From an uncultured Methylococcaceae bacterium (GTDB lineage: Bacteria > Pseudomonadota > Gammaproteobacteria > Methylococcales > Methylomonadaceae), in assembly GCA_903938485.1 (NCBI GenBank), contig CAJADF010000065.1, positions 1 through 33,690 of the forward strand: a stretch of 33,690 nt of DNA, written 5' to 3'. The position numbers and the translations under genes are program-made. The notes below the pieces were generated by a model. It did no database searches and was not told the DNA's origin. It was given only the letters and a program-made list of their open reading frames with translations. Numbering within the stretch: position 1 is the stretch's first letter; each line of letters opens with the position of its first letter. This document shows, in pieces, positions 1 to 8,443 of this stretch.

Positions 1-712
1 TAAATACGCCATGAACTTCAAATGCGTTACGGTCTAAACCTAATTCTGGTAACCACTCAGAACGATCTAATAATTTACGATACTCTAAAGCCGTTGCTGC
101 TGTTAACCATCCACAGCTACGACCCATCACTTCGTGTACGATTAACATACGTGGATTTGCATTGTTTTCTGCAACCACATTAGCGAAATAACGTGCGCCT
201 TGTTCAGCCGCAGTCCATGCACCTAATGATTGTTTAATAGGGAATACATCGTTATCAACGGTTTTTGGTAAACCAATAACTGTTAATCCGTAATTATTGT
301 TAGCTAAGAAAGCGGCTAAATCAGCCGCTGCTGTATTAGTATCATCACCACCGATAGTGTGCAAAATATCTACACCATCTTTTACTAATTGATCAGCCGC
401 CACTTTTTGTGGATCTTGACCTTCTTGCACTAAACCACGTTTTAAACAGTCTTTAACGTTAGTTAGTTTTACACGGCTATTACCAATTAATGAGCCACCA
501 AATTTATGTAAAAGCCCAGCTTTTTCTCTAATAGCAGGTGTCACTGTGTAAAAATCACCCAATAACAAACCTTTGTAACCACTACGGTAACAAATGATTT
601 CGATAGATGGATCAATTTCTGTATAACGCTCAATTAAGCTGCCGATTGCAGAGTTTAAGCATGGGGCTAGACCGCCCGCTGTGAGGATTGCTACTTTTTT
701 TGGTTTGCTCAT
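1..712 (-). CDS. pfp: Pyrophosphate-dependent 6-phosphofructokinase, 3' end outside window
   Basis: Catalyses reversible phosphorylation of fructose 6-phosphate with pyrophosphate in cytosolic glycolysis/gluconeogenesis. The first 237 residues are visible, starting at ATG 712 (MSKPKKVAIL) and running off the left edge; relatives are about 400 residues. The glycine-rich N-terminal loop TAGGLAPCLN is at 11-20. GGDDT at 121-125 has Asp where ATP enzymes have Gly (GGDGS), and PKTVDND at 149-155 has Lys where ATP enzymes have Gly; this Asp/Lys pair is the known signature of PPi enzymes. A conserved MGRSCGWL segment follows. PPi-PFK is the usual phosphofructokinase of RuMP-pathway methanotrophs, which supports the proposed host. 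It is read away from the sterol operon after a 212-nt spacer in which I see no convincing terminator or promoter. Confidence 0.93.
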   Translation of the reverse strand, partial: MSKPKKVAILTAGGLAPCLNSAIGSLIERYTEIDPSIEIICYRSGYKGLLLGDFYTVTPAIREKAGLLHKFGGSLIGNSRVKLTNVKDCLKRGLVQEGQDPQKVAADQLVKDGVDILHTIGGDDTNTAAADLAAFLANNNYGLTVIGLPKTVDNDVFPIKQSLGAWTAAEQGARYFANVVAENNANPRMLIVHEVMGRSCGWLTAATALEYRKLLDRSEWLPELGLDRNAFEVHGVF

Positions 713-924
713 ATGAATTGTAAAGTATGAATATAAAGGTTTGAAAAGGTGTTAAGTAACCAGAATACTTGGCCAGATATTTTAAGTGGTTTCTTTAAAT
801 ATCAATATAAAATTTACCTAGCAAATGGTTATTGATTTATTAAATGCTTCCCGCAAAAGTACATCTCCATTAATAAACTGCAAATTCTAACAATTTTTTG
901 CTTAAAAATAATTAATTAAGACTT

Positions 925-2271
925 TTATTTCTTAAAGTAGCCACTCACCACCGCGCTAACAGACAATTCATTTTTAGCTAAAGGCTTGATAATCGTGAGC
1001 GCATCCAACAAAATCCTAAAAGCTCTAGGCACATTGCATATGTTTTCACGCACTAAATCAAAGGCCCCATAGACAGCTAAACACGCAAACTGCTTAATCA
1101 AGGCATAATTATTTCTATTTAAACCGGCCAAAATACTAATTGATTCTTGGGCGTTAGAACCACCACATTTTAAATAATTAAAGACCGCTGCTTTTAATAG
1201 ATTGTTAGACATCACGCCATACAAGGCATTGGCTAATATATTTAAATTAGCATTAGCGCGTTGCCTATCTTGATAATAAGCTTCTATTTTTGTATGAATT
1301 AAATCATTGTTACTAAAGTCAGGCATTGCCAACAAATGCGCGCTTAAAATCTGAATATCAGAAAAGACCGCCGTCAATCCACCACCGGTTAAAGGATGAC
1401 GCATATTTAAAGCATCTCCTAACATAACTGCACCTTTACGAATAATCGGTTTTGCCGCCATGTAGTGATTAGGCATTACCTTAAAGCCACCTTCGTGCAT
1501 GGCTTGTTGGTAACTTTTAAGCATCTCTGCTGGAATATAAGGTGTGACGTTACTGTCTAAATGCTCTTGTAATAAGGCTTTTCTAGGTAATTGATCACCC
1601 GGAAAGTCAATTAACAAGCGCACTTCATTAGATGAAATGGGATAACAAATAAATGGAGTGGGTCCGGATAAAAACACATGCCCATGCTTAGGGAATGGCA
1701 TTGCACAGTCTTTTAAAATAACGCCAATAAAGTACGAAGTCACCGACTTCTCATTATTGCTTAAACTTTCTCTAAAATTTGAAAAGAAGCCATCACTGGT
1801 GATGGTTAAAGGCGCGTGTATAGACTTTATTTCTGAAGTTCCTTCTTCTCTATAACTCACTCCGATAATTTCATTACGCTCGTTTTCTAGCAATTGCAGA
1901 GCTTTGCCTTGTATTTGAGTAACGAAGTTATTTTTTAAAGCGGCGGCTCTGATGTTTTGTAAAAAAAGCCCATTGTGTAAACCCATGCCTTTATAACTAG
2001 CTGGGTAGGGAATGGTTATTTTTTGATCACCGTGTAACAACGCATAACCATCAACCGGTTGCGCCTCGAAGCCTTCTAATAAATGTCCGAGTTGCATTTC
2101 TTCTAAAGATAACACGGCACCCGGCTGTAGTAACTCCCCTACTATGCGCTTCTTTTCCTTAAAGCATTGATCAATCAAGGCAATTCTAATGCCTTTAGGT
2201 GCCAGATAAGCCGCGATAGTAGCACCGGCCATACCTGCCCCAATAATACAAATATCAAATTCTGCTTTCAT
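925..2271 (-). CDS. sqmo: Squalene monooxygenase (squalene epoxidase), FAD-dependent
   Basis: Converts squalene to 2,3-oxidosqualene with O2, FAD and reducing equivalents, the first committed sterol step. The 448-residue protein has a Rossmann FAD motif GAGMAG at 11-16, GELLQPG at 45-51 as in eukaryotic epoxidases, a second FAD/NAD(P)H-type segment TSDGFFSNFR at 158-167, and the diagnostic GDALNMRHPLTGGG at 285-298 that closes the FAD site. The N-terminal membrane anchor of animal enzymes is absent, as in other bacterial forms; the C-terminal part is rich in hydrophobic helices and probably sits on the membrane. It is the last gene of the four-gene minus-strand sterol operon, 44 nt after the cyclase whose substrate it makes. 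Generic FAD monooxygenase is the alternative, but the RHPLTGGG block and the neighbour make squalene the clear substrate. Confidence 0.95.
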   Translation of the reverse strand: MKAEFDICIIGAGMAGATIAAYLAPKGIRIALIDQCFKEKKRIVGELLQPGAVLSLEEMQLGHLLEGFEAQPVDGYALLHGDQKITIPYPASYKGMGLHNGLFLQNIRAAALKNNFVTQIQGKALQLLENERNEIIGVSYREEGTSEIKSIHAPLTITSDGFFSNFRESLSNNEKSVTSYFIGVILKDCAMPFPKHGHVFLSGPTPFICYPISSNEVRLLIDFPGDQLPRKALLQEHLDSNVTPYIPAEMLKSYQQAMHEGGFKVMPNHYMAAKPIIRKGAVMLGDALNMRHPLTGGGLTAVFSDIQILSAHLLAMPDFSNNDLIHTKIEAYYQDRQRANANLNILANALYGVMSNNLLKAAVFNYLKCGGSNAQESISILAGLNRNNYALIKQFACLAVYGAFDLVRENICNVPRAFRILLDALTIIKPLAKNELSVSAVVSGYFKK

Positions 2272-2315
2272 ATTAAGCTACTGGCCCAAATGCTTTAAAT
2301 TTCGTTGGATTTTTA

Positions 2316-4559
2316 TCATCCTTGAATAATTTCCTTATAGTAGCGATTAAGCGCCCAGATTGGAAATATATTTCTATAATTAGCGTACGTTATCATGCAG
2401 TTGTAATTAAAAACACCCGAAATACTCTCCTGTTCCCAATCACCTTGATCTGTCTGCCTACTTTGCAACAAATTAATACCCGCAGCAATTACCGTTCTAT
2501 CAACATTCTCTACAGCCAATAAAGCTAGTACAGCCCAAGCTGTATTTACAACTTGCGAAGTTTCGGCCTCAGTATAAACCAACTTAGAGCAAGACTTAAA
2601 GGTCTCACCCCAACCACCATCGGCCTTCTGTTTACCAACTAAAAACGCAACTGCGTTCTGCATACTGTCCGCTAAAACAGCGTCATTATAATAGCCTTTC
2701 CCTTTGGCTTTGCTTAAAGCTTCAACTGCAAACCAAGTGGCATAAGTAAAACAAACAGCCCAGCCACCATACCAAGAACCATCAGACTTTTGTTGCTTAA
2801 GTATAAAAGCTAAACCAGCACTAATTGCTTTATTAAGTTCAGCGCTTTTGTAATCTGGATAAATATGTTGAATCTCTATTAAAGAAATAACACAAGCCGC
2901 CGTACATTCCGTCCAAGAATAATCGATCATTATATCGGCAAACACTTCTGACGGATTTAGTTTCTCTAACCATTTAGGCGCTCTTGATAACTCATAAGTT
3001 GCCCAGCCACCATCCTTATTTTGATATGACAAAATAATATCCACCGCTTGCTGAATACGCTTCTCATCAATCGTTGGCTTAACCAAGCCCGACTCATGAA
3101 CTGCCAAACTAGCACTTAAACCTTCTGCCGTACAATCTGCAACGGGCCAACCATTCTCTGCAGTTGAAAACGGCCAACTTCCTATCATAGGATGTCTAAA
3201 AAACTCCGCATGGGTAGCGTGTTCAGACTTAATTTGGGAATGCTCGATAAAGTTATATGCCTTCTGAACAGTCTCTGGAAACAATTGGCCTAAATCACTC
3301 TCTAGTATGGCGCGCGTTGAAAAGGCGGTATCCCAAAGTTGAGAGCCATTATAACCGCTCATCTTCATACCATCTTCTGCCACCCATAAGTAATCAAACC
3401 AACGCGTTACATGCTGTTTAAACTGCTCAGAGTCTGCACCATAAGCATGCCAGATGCAGATTGAATTAATCACTTTATTGACTGGACCAATATTAATGTA
3501 ATCCGTTTGCTGATCTTCCGCATTTAAATAGCGCAAAATGTAATCTGTCGCTTTTTTACGCAACCAACCACAACTGATTTTTTCATAACTATTAGTGAAT
3601 AAATTCATCCACTTTAATACTGGCGATAAAACCGTATACGAATCTTTATCACACACTGTATTACGTTGCTGAGGCCAATTAATCTCAGCATAGTCTTCGC
3701 TATAAATCTCTGTCCTTAGCGATAAAATCAAATCATTTTCGGGCATTTTGATACGTTGCGCGTAACAATAAGCCATCGGCAAATACACCATGCGACTATG
3801 GCACCAATAACGCCAAGGATGAAACGGTAACCATTTAGGAAATAACCACATCTCTGGAAACAGGCTATTAAAGCCCTGCCAGTCATATAAATTTAAGATG
3901 GATAAATAAAACTTACCCCAAGATGGAATACCCGTGGCACCACCATTAAGCTTAATCCACGCTCTGGCTTTAACTAATGCCGGCTCATCTTTATCTACGC
4001 CCAACAACCTTAATGATACATATTGCATCACCGTGCCAAACATAGTCGATTCACCTTCAATATGCATTCCCCAGCCTGCATCTGCATTTTGGTGATTAAA
4101 CACGTAAAGCTTCATCATTTCTTGATGGGCTTTTGGAAAGGGCGTTTGAGTGACATAAGAGGCAATTAATAAGCCCGGTAATAAAAATAATGGCCCGCCA
4201 TAATCGCCAGCCCAATGCCCATCAGCACTTTGTAAACTGGCAAAGTAGTTGATACCCTTTATAACCGAGTCCGCTACTTTTTGCTGTTCAGGATTATTTG
4301 TTTGCGGCGTTACCCCTGTATAACCTCTAAAGTTATTAGCGACCGCTGCAAATCTAAAGACTTTATCACCTGAGTTGGGATTGACTTGCTTATCAAACTT
4401 AAAATCTTCAGCTGCTAAAGATATTTCCTGAGCCGAGATGTTATGGGCATTTTGTAAATGCTGATTGATATCCGTTGATGTTGGCTTAAAAGCCCAGATA
4501 TGTCGGCCTTGCTCAGTTAATAACTGCCAGTTTTTCCAACTAGGTTTTACACTATGCAT
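2316..4559 (-). CDS. osc: Oxidosqualene cyclase, probably lanosterol synthase
   Basis: Cyclises (S)-2,3-oxidosqualene to a tetracyclic sterol. The 747-residue length fits the family. The catalytic acid lies in DCTAE at 475-479 (Asp475) instead of the DxDD of squalene-hopene cyclases. Cys476 and Cys552 correspond to the pair hydrogen-bonding the acid in human OSC. His254 (in WCHSRMVYLP) and Tyr522 (in GGWATYE) match human His232 and Tyr503, which steer toward lanosterol. Asn469 and Val473, just before the acid, match the Asn/Val of lanosterol synthases rather than the His/Ile of cycloartenol synthases. QW repeats are visible (for example QNKDGGW, QKSDGSW, QKADGGW, QTDQGDW). The gene starts 5 nt after the NTF2-like gene and is followed by the epoxidase. 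Product assignment is inferred from residues; parkeol cannot be excluded. Confidence 0.95.
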   Translation of the reverse strand: MHSVKPSWKNWQLLTEQGRHIWAFKPTSTDINQHLQNAHNISAQEISLAAEDFKFDKQVNPNSGDKVFRFAAVANNFRGYTGVTPQTNNPEQQKVADSVIKGINYFASLQSADGHWAGDYGGPLFLLPGLLIASYVTQTPFPKAHQEMMKLYVFNHQNADAGWGMHIEGESTMFGTVMQYVSLRLLGVDKDEPALVKARAWIKLNGGATGIPSWGKFYLSILNLYDWQGFNSLFPEMWLFPKWLPFHPWRYWCHSRMVYLPMAYCYAQRIKMPENDLILSLRTEIYSEDYAEINWPQQRNTVCDKDSYTVLSPVLKWMNLFTNSYEKISCGWLRKKATDYILRYLNAEDQQTDYINIGPVNKVINSICIWHAYGADSEQFKQHVTRWFDYLWVAEDGMKMSGYNGSQLWDTAFSTRAILESDLGQLFPETVQKAYNFIEHSQIKSEHATHAEFFRHPMIGSWPFSTAENGWPVADCTAEGLSASLAVHESGLVKPTIDEKRIQQAVDIILSYQNKDGGWATYELSRAPKWLEKLNPSEVFADIMIDYSWTECTAACVISLIEIQHIYPDYKSAELNKAISAGLAFILKQQKSDGSWYGGWAVCFTYATWFAVEALSKAKGKGYYNDAVLADSMQNAVAFLVGKQKADGGWGETFKSCSKLVYTEAETSQVVNTAWAVLALLAVENVDRTVIAAGINLLQSRQTDQGDWEQESISGVFNYNCMITYANYRNIFPIWALNRYYKEIIQG

Positions 4560-4564
4560 AGCTT

Positions 4565-5167
4565 TTAACGATTAAATAAAGCAATACGCACCATTGCCAT
4601 AAAGCCTTTCAATTTCTTAAACAAACTAGGCTGTGGTCTTAAGCGCTCATGACCAGGTAATAATTGACCTTTTGCTAATTTACCAATTTTTGTTTTTACT
4701 GCAGGATCTAATTTCCCATCACCAGCCAACTCAAAAAACAAGGCTTTTACATTACCTAAATCAAAGAAATCGCGTTGCCATTCCCATTTATAGTTACCGC
4801 CATAACGAAACCAAGAACCGCCAATCCCTTCTACTTGATAATGCGTACCATCTTCTCGCACTGCTGGAGAAACTTGGGTCCATAAACCAATAACCTCACC
4901 CTGTTTTTCATCAATTAAAATACGATGATAAGGATAACGCCATTCTTCAAAACCTTCCATTTGTACACCTAAGGCCCACTCTTCAATCTCTTTACGACTG
5001 CGCGCGACAAACTCTTCATTGGGGCCAATATTCCAACGGTATTCCGCATCATCGGTATACATTGCCCCTAAATATTTAGGCCAGTTACCTTCTTTTTCTG
5101 CGTCACGGTTAGCTTGTAACCAACGCTCTACCATTTCTTCAAGTTCTGCTCTGGGATATGCCGCCAT
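4565..5167 (-). CDS. NTF2-like (SnoaL/ketosteroid-isomerase fold) protein of the sterol operon, function unknown
   Basis: A 200-residue protein without signal peptide. Residues about 5-150 read as an NTF2-like cone fold: N-terminal helices (AELEEMVERWLQANRDAEKE), a YTDDAEYRWNIGP segment, then strands ending in HYQVEGIGGSWFRYGGNYKW and WQRDFFDLGN. This fold binds small hydrophobic molecules and includes ketosteroid isomerase, limonene-epoxide hydrolase and polyketide cyclases. The last 50 residues extend past the fold and end in a basic, amphipathic stretch (LFKKLKGFMAMVRIALFNR) that could touch the membrane. It is 11 nt after cyp51 and 5 nt before osc, so it is surely co-expressed with them. 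Plausible roles are sterol-intermediate isomerase, hydrolase or carrier. I do not recognise a specific named family, and a structural or accessory role is equally possible. Confidence 0.85.
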   Translation of the reverse strand: MAAYPRAELEEMVERWLQANRDAEKEGNWPKYLGAMYTDDAEYRWNIGPNEEFVARSRKEIEEWALGVQMEGFEEWRYPYHRILIDEKQGEVIGLWTQVSPAVREDGTHYQVEGIGGSWFRYGGNYKWEWQRDFFDLGNVKALFFELAGDGKLDPAVKTKIGKLAKGQLLPGHERLRPQPSLFKKLKGFMAMVRIALFNR

Positions 5168-5178
5168 GATTGTCTCTA

Positions 5179-6819
5179 TTACGTATTTGTGGTTTTAATA
5201 AGAATTGCTTTGGTAGGGCAATATTTTTCAGCGAGCCGGGCTTTTTCTAAAGCCTCTAAACTAGGATTATCCTGAAGTACAGTCACATTGCCTTCGTCAT
5301 CTACCTGAAAAAGCTCTGGTGCTTCTGCCATACAAGTCGCATGCCCTTGACATAATTCTCTATCTAAATAAATTTGGAAGCCTGTTGGTTCAACGGTTTG
5401 CGTCTGCGCGACGCTAGACTCAGCAATTTCTTCAGCACTGGCCTGCAGATTTTTGCGCTTAACATAACGCACTCGACAAGGTGATAACGGTTGCACCACC
5501 ATCTGCGTAAAATCATCTTGATATTGGTCTTTTTCATCAACCAATTCAAAAGTATAACGTCGTAATAAGATGCTAAAAATAGCTTTTAACTGCAACATAG
5601 CAAAGGCATTGCCCGTACACTTATGCTTGCCACCACCAAAAGCAATCCAACTAAACGGTCTTGCATCTTCTTGACGTTCTTCTGAATACCGCTCTAAATC
5701 AAACTTTTCTGGATCAGGAAATATTTCTGCAATACGATGTGAAACGCGTGGCGAAGCGCATACGTATTTACCTGCCTTAACGGTATAGCCTTTAAAGTGA
5801 AAATCCTTCATCACTTTTCGAATTAAAAAAATCAATGGCGGATGCAATCGTAAGACTTCTTTAACAACATTCTCTAGAACCGGAATTTCACGCAAAGACT
5901 GAAAAGTCACTTCACCATCAAAACCAAACAGTTGATCTAATTCAGTTAAAACCAACTCCAATTGCTCAGGTCTTCTAGCTAATTCTAATAAAGTCCAAGC
6001 GGCAGTCCCAGCAGTTGTATGATGACCTGCGAAGATAGTCCCAATCAACATACCTGTAATTTCATGGGGCGATAAAGCCGTGCCATCATCATATTTTGAA
6101 TCGATTAATAACTGAAATGCATCATCACTCTTTTCAGCTTTTAAAGCTCTTTTAGCAATAATACCCGTCACTAACTCTTGTAAGCGAGCTCGCGCTTTAT
6201 CTCTGCGACGAAATACGGGGAGTGGCAAGTACGGAAAGACAAATGCTAAAGGATTAACGCCTTTTTCCAAATCATGATAAATCTTGGCAAATTCTTCATT
6301 TAACTCATAACGAAACTCATCGCCCAAGAGACAATGACTAGAGGTGTAAATTGTGAGTTCTTTCATGAACTCCAACAGATCAATTTCACCTGTTTCACCC
6401 CAGCCGGCAATCATATCTTCGACTTCTTGCACGATAACTTGCGCATAGCCACGCATAGGTTTATCACGCAAAACTGGCATTAGCATTTTGAGTTGTTGAT
6501 CTTTTTTATGCGGAGGCGCATCAAACACGACACCTTTGCCAAAAATAGGCGTCATAATTTTATAAGCTTGGCTCTGATCCAGCTGTGCATCGGGCGCTCG
6601 AAAAAAAGCTTCATTAGCTTCTGGCCCGGTCATCAAAACCATTTTTTGATGAAACATACGAAACTCACCTATTTCTCCTAGGCTGTTTCTAAGATTCATC
6701 ATATATAAAAAAGGATTTTTGCCGAACTTGAGCATGTGCCCAAAGAGAGGTAATGCACCCGGCATTTTTGGAGGCTCTAGAATAGAAGAGCGAGATTTTT
6801 CTTGATTCGGTTTCGTCAT
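5179..6819 (-). CDS. cyp51: CYP51 sterol 14-alpha-demethylase fused to a 3Fe-4S ferredoxin
   Basis: Removes the 14-alpha-methyl of lanosterol-type sterols in three O2-dependent steps. Residues 1-455 are the P450: CYP51 B' signature from Tyr86 to Asp100 (containing TPIFGKGVVFD), I-helix AGHHTTAGT at 264-272 with the His typical of CYP51, ExxR at 321-324, heme loop FGGGKHKCTG with axial Cys401. A linker (about 456-480, Ala/Glu/Gln/Thr-rich) leads to a ferredoxin at about 481-546 with Cys490, His493, Cys496 and Cys534 (CxxHxxC...CP), the pattern of 3Fe-4S P450 ferredoxins with His in the second position. The 546-residue fusion matches the layout known from Methylococcus capsulatus. No N-terminal membrane helix is evident. 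First gene of the sterol operon; its ATG has no strong Shine-Dalgarno. A separate ferredoxin reductase is still needed and is not in the window. Confidence 0.97.
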   Translation of the reverse strand: MTKPNQEKSRSSILEPPKMPGALPLFGHMLKFGKNPFLYMMNLRNSLGEIGEFRMFHQKMVLMTGPEANEAFFRAPDAQLDQSQAYKIMTPIFGKGVVFDAPPHKKDQQLKMLMPVLRDKPMRGYAQVIVQEVEDMIAGWGETGEIDLLEFMKELTIYTSSHCLLGDEFRYELNEEFAKIYHDLEKGVNPLAFVFPYLPLPVFRRRDKARARLQELVTGIIAKRALKAEKSDDAFQLLIDSKYDDGTALSPHEITGMLIGTIFAGHHTTAGTAAWTLLELARRPEQLELVLTELDQLFGFDGEVTFQSLREIPVLENVVKEVLRLHPPLIFLIRKVMKDFHFKGYTVKAGKYVCASPRVSHRIAEIFPDPEKFDLERYSEERQEDARPFSWIAFGGGKHKCTGNAFAMLQLKAIFSILLRRYTFELVDEKDQYQDDFTQMVVQPLSPCRVRYVKRKNLQASAEEIAESSVAQTQTVEPTGFQIYLDRELCQGHATCMAEAPELFQVDDEGNVTVLQDNPSLEALEKARLAEKYCPTKAILIKTTNT

Positions 6820-6910
6820 AACTCAATCATAATAGGGGTACTTTTTAAGAAGGCTTAATAAATGCCACGCAAAAAAAAGCATTAACTTTTAATTTTTCAG
6901 TAAAATTCCA

Positions 6911-6939
6911 AGCATAGGCTAATTTTACGCGGTGACCAA
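6911..6939 (-). promoter_or_regulatory. Possible sigma70-like promoter for the sterol operon
   Basis: On the minus strand TTGGTC and TATGCT are separated by 17 nt in the short gap after pcm, giving a predicted leader of about 85 nt before the cyp51 ATG. The -10 matches 4 of 6 and the -35 only 3 of 6, so this is a weak candidate. It does support the sterol genes forming their own unit rather than reading through from pcm. Confidence 0.25.
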
Positions 6940-6953
6940 TTATTGTACAAACC

Positions 6954-7616
6954 TTATTCTTTTCCAGATAAAAATGGGACGAATGTCACTGGCTCAATGT
7001 CCTCAACTTCATAACCGCTGGTTTTACGGGTTACCCTTTGTAGCATTTGCTGTCCATTAACACCGACCGGAATTACCATAACACCACCTACGGCCAATTG
7101 CTGTATTAATTGAAATGGAATTTCTGAAGGGGCAGCAGAAGCAATAATGCCATTATAAGGCGCATACTCTGGCCACCCAACATTACCATCATCATATAAG
7201 TAACTAATATTTTTAAGCTTCAACGCACCAATATGAACGCGAGCTTTACGCTGTAACGGCAATATTCTTTCAACTGAATAAACTCTATCTACAAAAGACG
7301 ATAGTATTGCCGTTTGATAGCCACAACCTGTGCCTATCTCAAGAACCTTCTCTAAATGATCTGTTGTATCTAGCAGCAACTCGGTCATTCTTGCAACTAT
7401 ATAGGGTTGAGAGATGGTTTGATTGTATCCAATAGGTAATGCGGTATCTTCATAAGCTCGACTAGATAAAGCTTCATCCATAAATATATGTCTAGGCGTA
7501 TCTCGCATGACTTCAAGCACTTTTTGATTTTTAATACCTTGTTCAGACAAGCGTTTAATCATGCGCTCGCGTGTGCGCAATGAGGTCATTCCCATGCCTT
7601 GTAAACTTATATTCAT
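6954..7616 (-). CDS. pcm: Protein-L-isoaspartate O-methyltransferase
   Basis: Methylates isoaspartyl residues with S-adenosylmethionine, starting repair of aged proteins in the cytosol. The SAM-binding motif [15 protein letters not shown], the upstream segment [19 protein letters not shown] and the SVERI post-motif are all typical; the length of 220 residues is slightly above the E. coli protein. The ATG at 7616 is chosen because it overlaps the surE stop in an ATGA arrangement; a frame extension to a TTG at 7622 exists but is less likely. The surE-pcm pairing is conserved in gammaproteobacteria, where nlpD and rpoS usually follow. Here the sterol operon follows instead. Confidence 0.96.
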   Translation of the reverse strand: MNISLQGMGMTSLRTRERMIKRLSEQGIKNQKVLEVMRDTPRHIFMDEALSSRAYEDTALPIGYNQTISQPYIVARMTELLLDTTDHLEKVLEIGTGCGYQTAILSSFVDRVYSVERILPLQRKARVHIGALKLKNISYLYDDGNVGWPEYAPYNGIIASAAPSEIPFQLIQQLAVGGVMVIPVGVNGQQMLQRVTRKTSGYEVEDIEPVTFVPFLSGKE

Positions 7617-8368
7617 AAACAATCTACCTTAGGCAACCACGCATTTAATGCGTTAATACTTTCATAATCTGTTAAATCGATTTGCAAAGGTGTTACCGAA
7701 ACATAGCCATTACTGACGGCATAAAAATCCGTACCTTCGCCCGCATCTTGTTCTGTACCAGGGAGACCTACCCAATAAATGACGCGTCCTCGTGGGTCTG
7801 CACTCTTTATCACCGCCTCAGATTTATGACGCTGACCTAATCGTGTAGCTTGAAAGCCTTTTAAATCTTCAATAGCCACATCAGGTACATTTACATTAAG
7901 GATAATATCCTTAGGCAAAGGATTGCAGATTATTTGTTTCAGCAAAGTTGCCGCTACCTCTGCAGCCGTTTCAAAATGAGTAGGATTACTTCCTACTAAT
8001 GAAATAGCTATGGCCGGTAAACCAAGAAATCGTCCTTCTGTTGCTGCGGCAACTGTCCCTGAATACAAAACATCATCACCCAAATTAGAGCCATGATTAA
8101 TCCCAGCAAATACCATATCAGGTTCTTTATCTAGTAAACCGGTAATGGCTAAATGCACACAATCAGTCGGCGTACCATCAACTTTGATAAAGCCATTATC
8201 GGTTGAATGCGCGCGCAAGGGCATTTCTAAGGTTAATGAATTGCTAGCTGCACTGCGATTTCTATCAGGCGCAACGACTGTTATTTCAGCATATTTCCTT
8301 AAAGCATTGGCTAGTGCTACTAATCCCTCAGCTAAATAGCCATCATCATTACTCAACAAAATATGCAT
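7613..8368 (-). CDS. surE: 5'/3'-nucleotidase SurE
   Basis: Metal-dependent phosphatase acting on nucleoside monophosphates, linked to stationary-phase survival. The N-terminus [10 protein letters not shown] holds the metal-binding Asp-Asp pair, SAASNSLT supplies further ligands, and [10 protein letters not shown] and [13 protein letters not shown] with [10 protein letters not shown] are classic SurE blocks. The ATG at 8368 gives the usual family start; two extra codons upstream (from a TTG) are possible but unneeded. The length is 251 residues. It overlaps pcm by 4 nt, so the two are translationally coupled, and is divergent from the Smr-domain gene across 75 nt. Confidence 0.96.
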   Translation of the reverse strand: MHILLSNDDGYLAEGLVALANALRKYAEITVVAPDRNRSAASNSLTLEMPLRAHSTDNGFIKVDGTPTDCVHLAITGLLDKEPDMVFAGINHGSNLGDDVLYSGTVAAATEGRFLGLPAIAISLVGSNPTHFETAAEVAATLLKQIICNPLPKDIILNVNVPDVAIEDLKGFQATRLGQRHKSEAVIKSADPRGRVIYWVGLPGTEQDAGEGTDFYAVSNGYVSVTPLQIDLTDYESINALNAWLPKVDCL

Positions 8369-8443
8369 TATCAATTCGCCATTCAGCGTAAGAAACTATA
8401 AAATCAAACATATTAGCAACAATAACCAATAAAATCAGCTTTC

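Noticed and set aside
2316-4559. Squalene-hopene cyclase
   Set aside because: The DxDD acid motif is replaced by DCTAE, the length is that of oxidosqualene cyclases, and the neighbours are squalene monooxygenase and CYP51.
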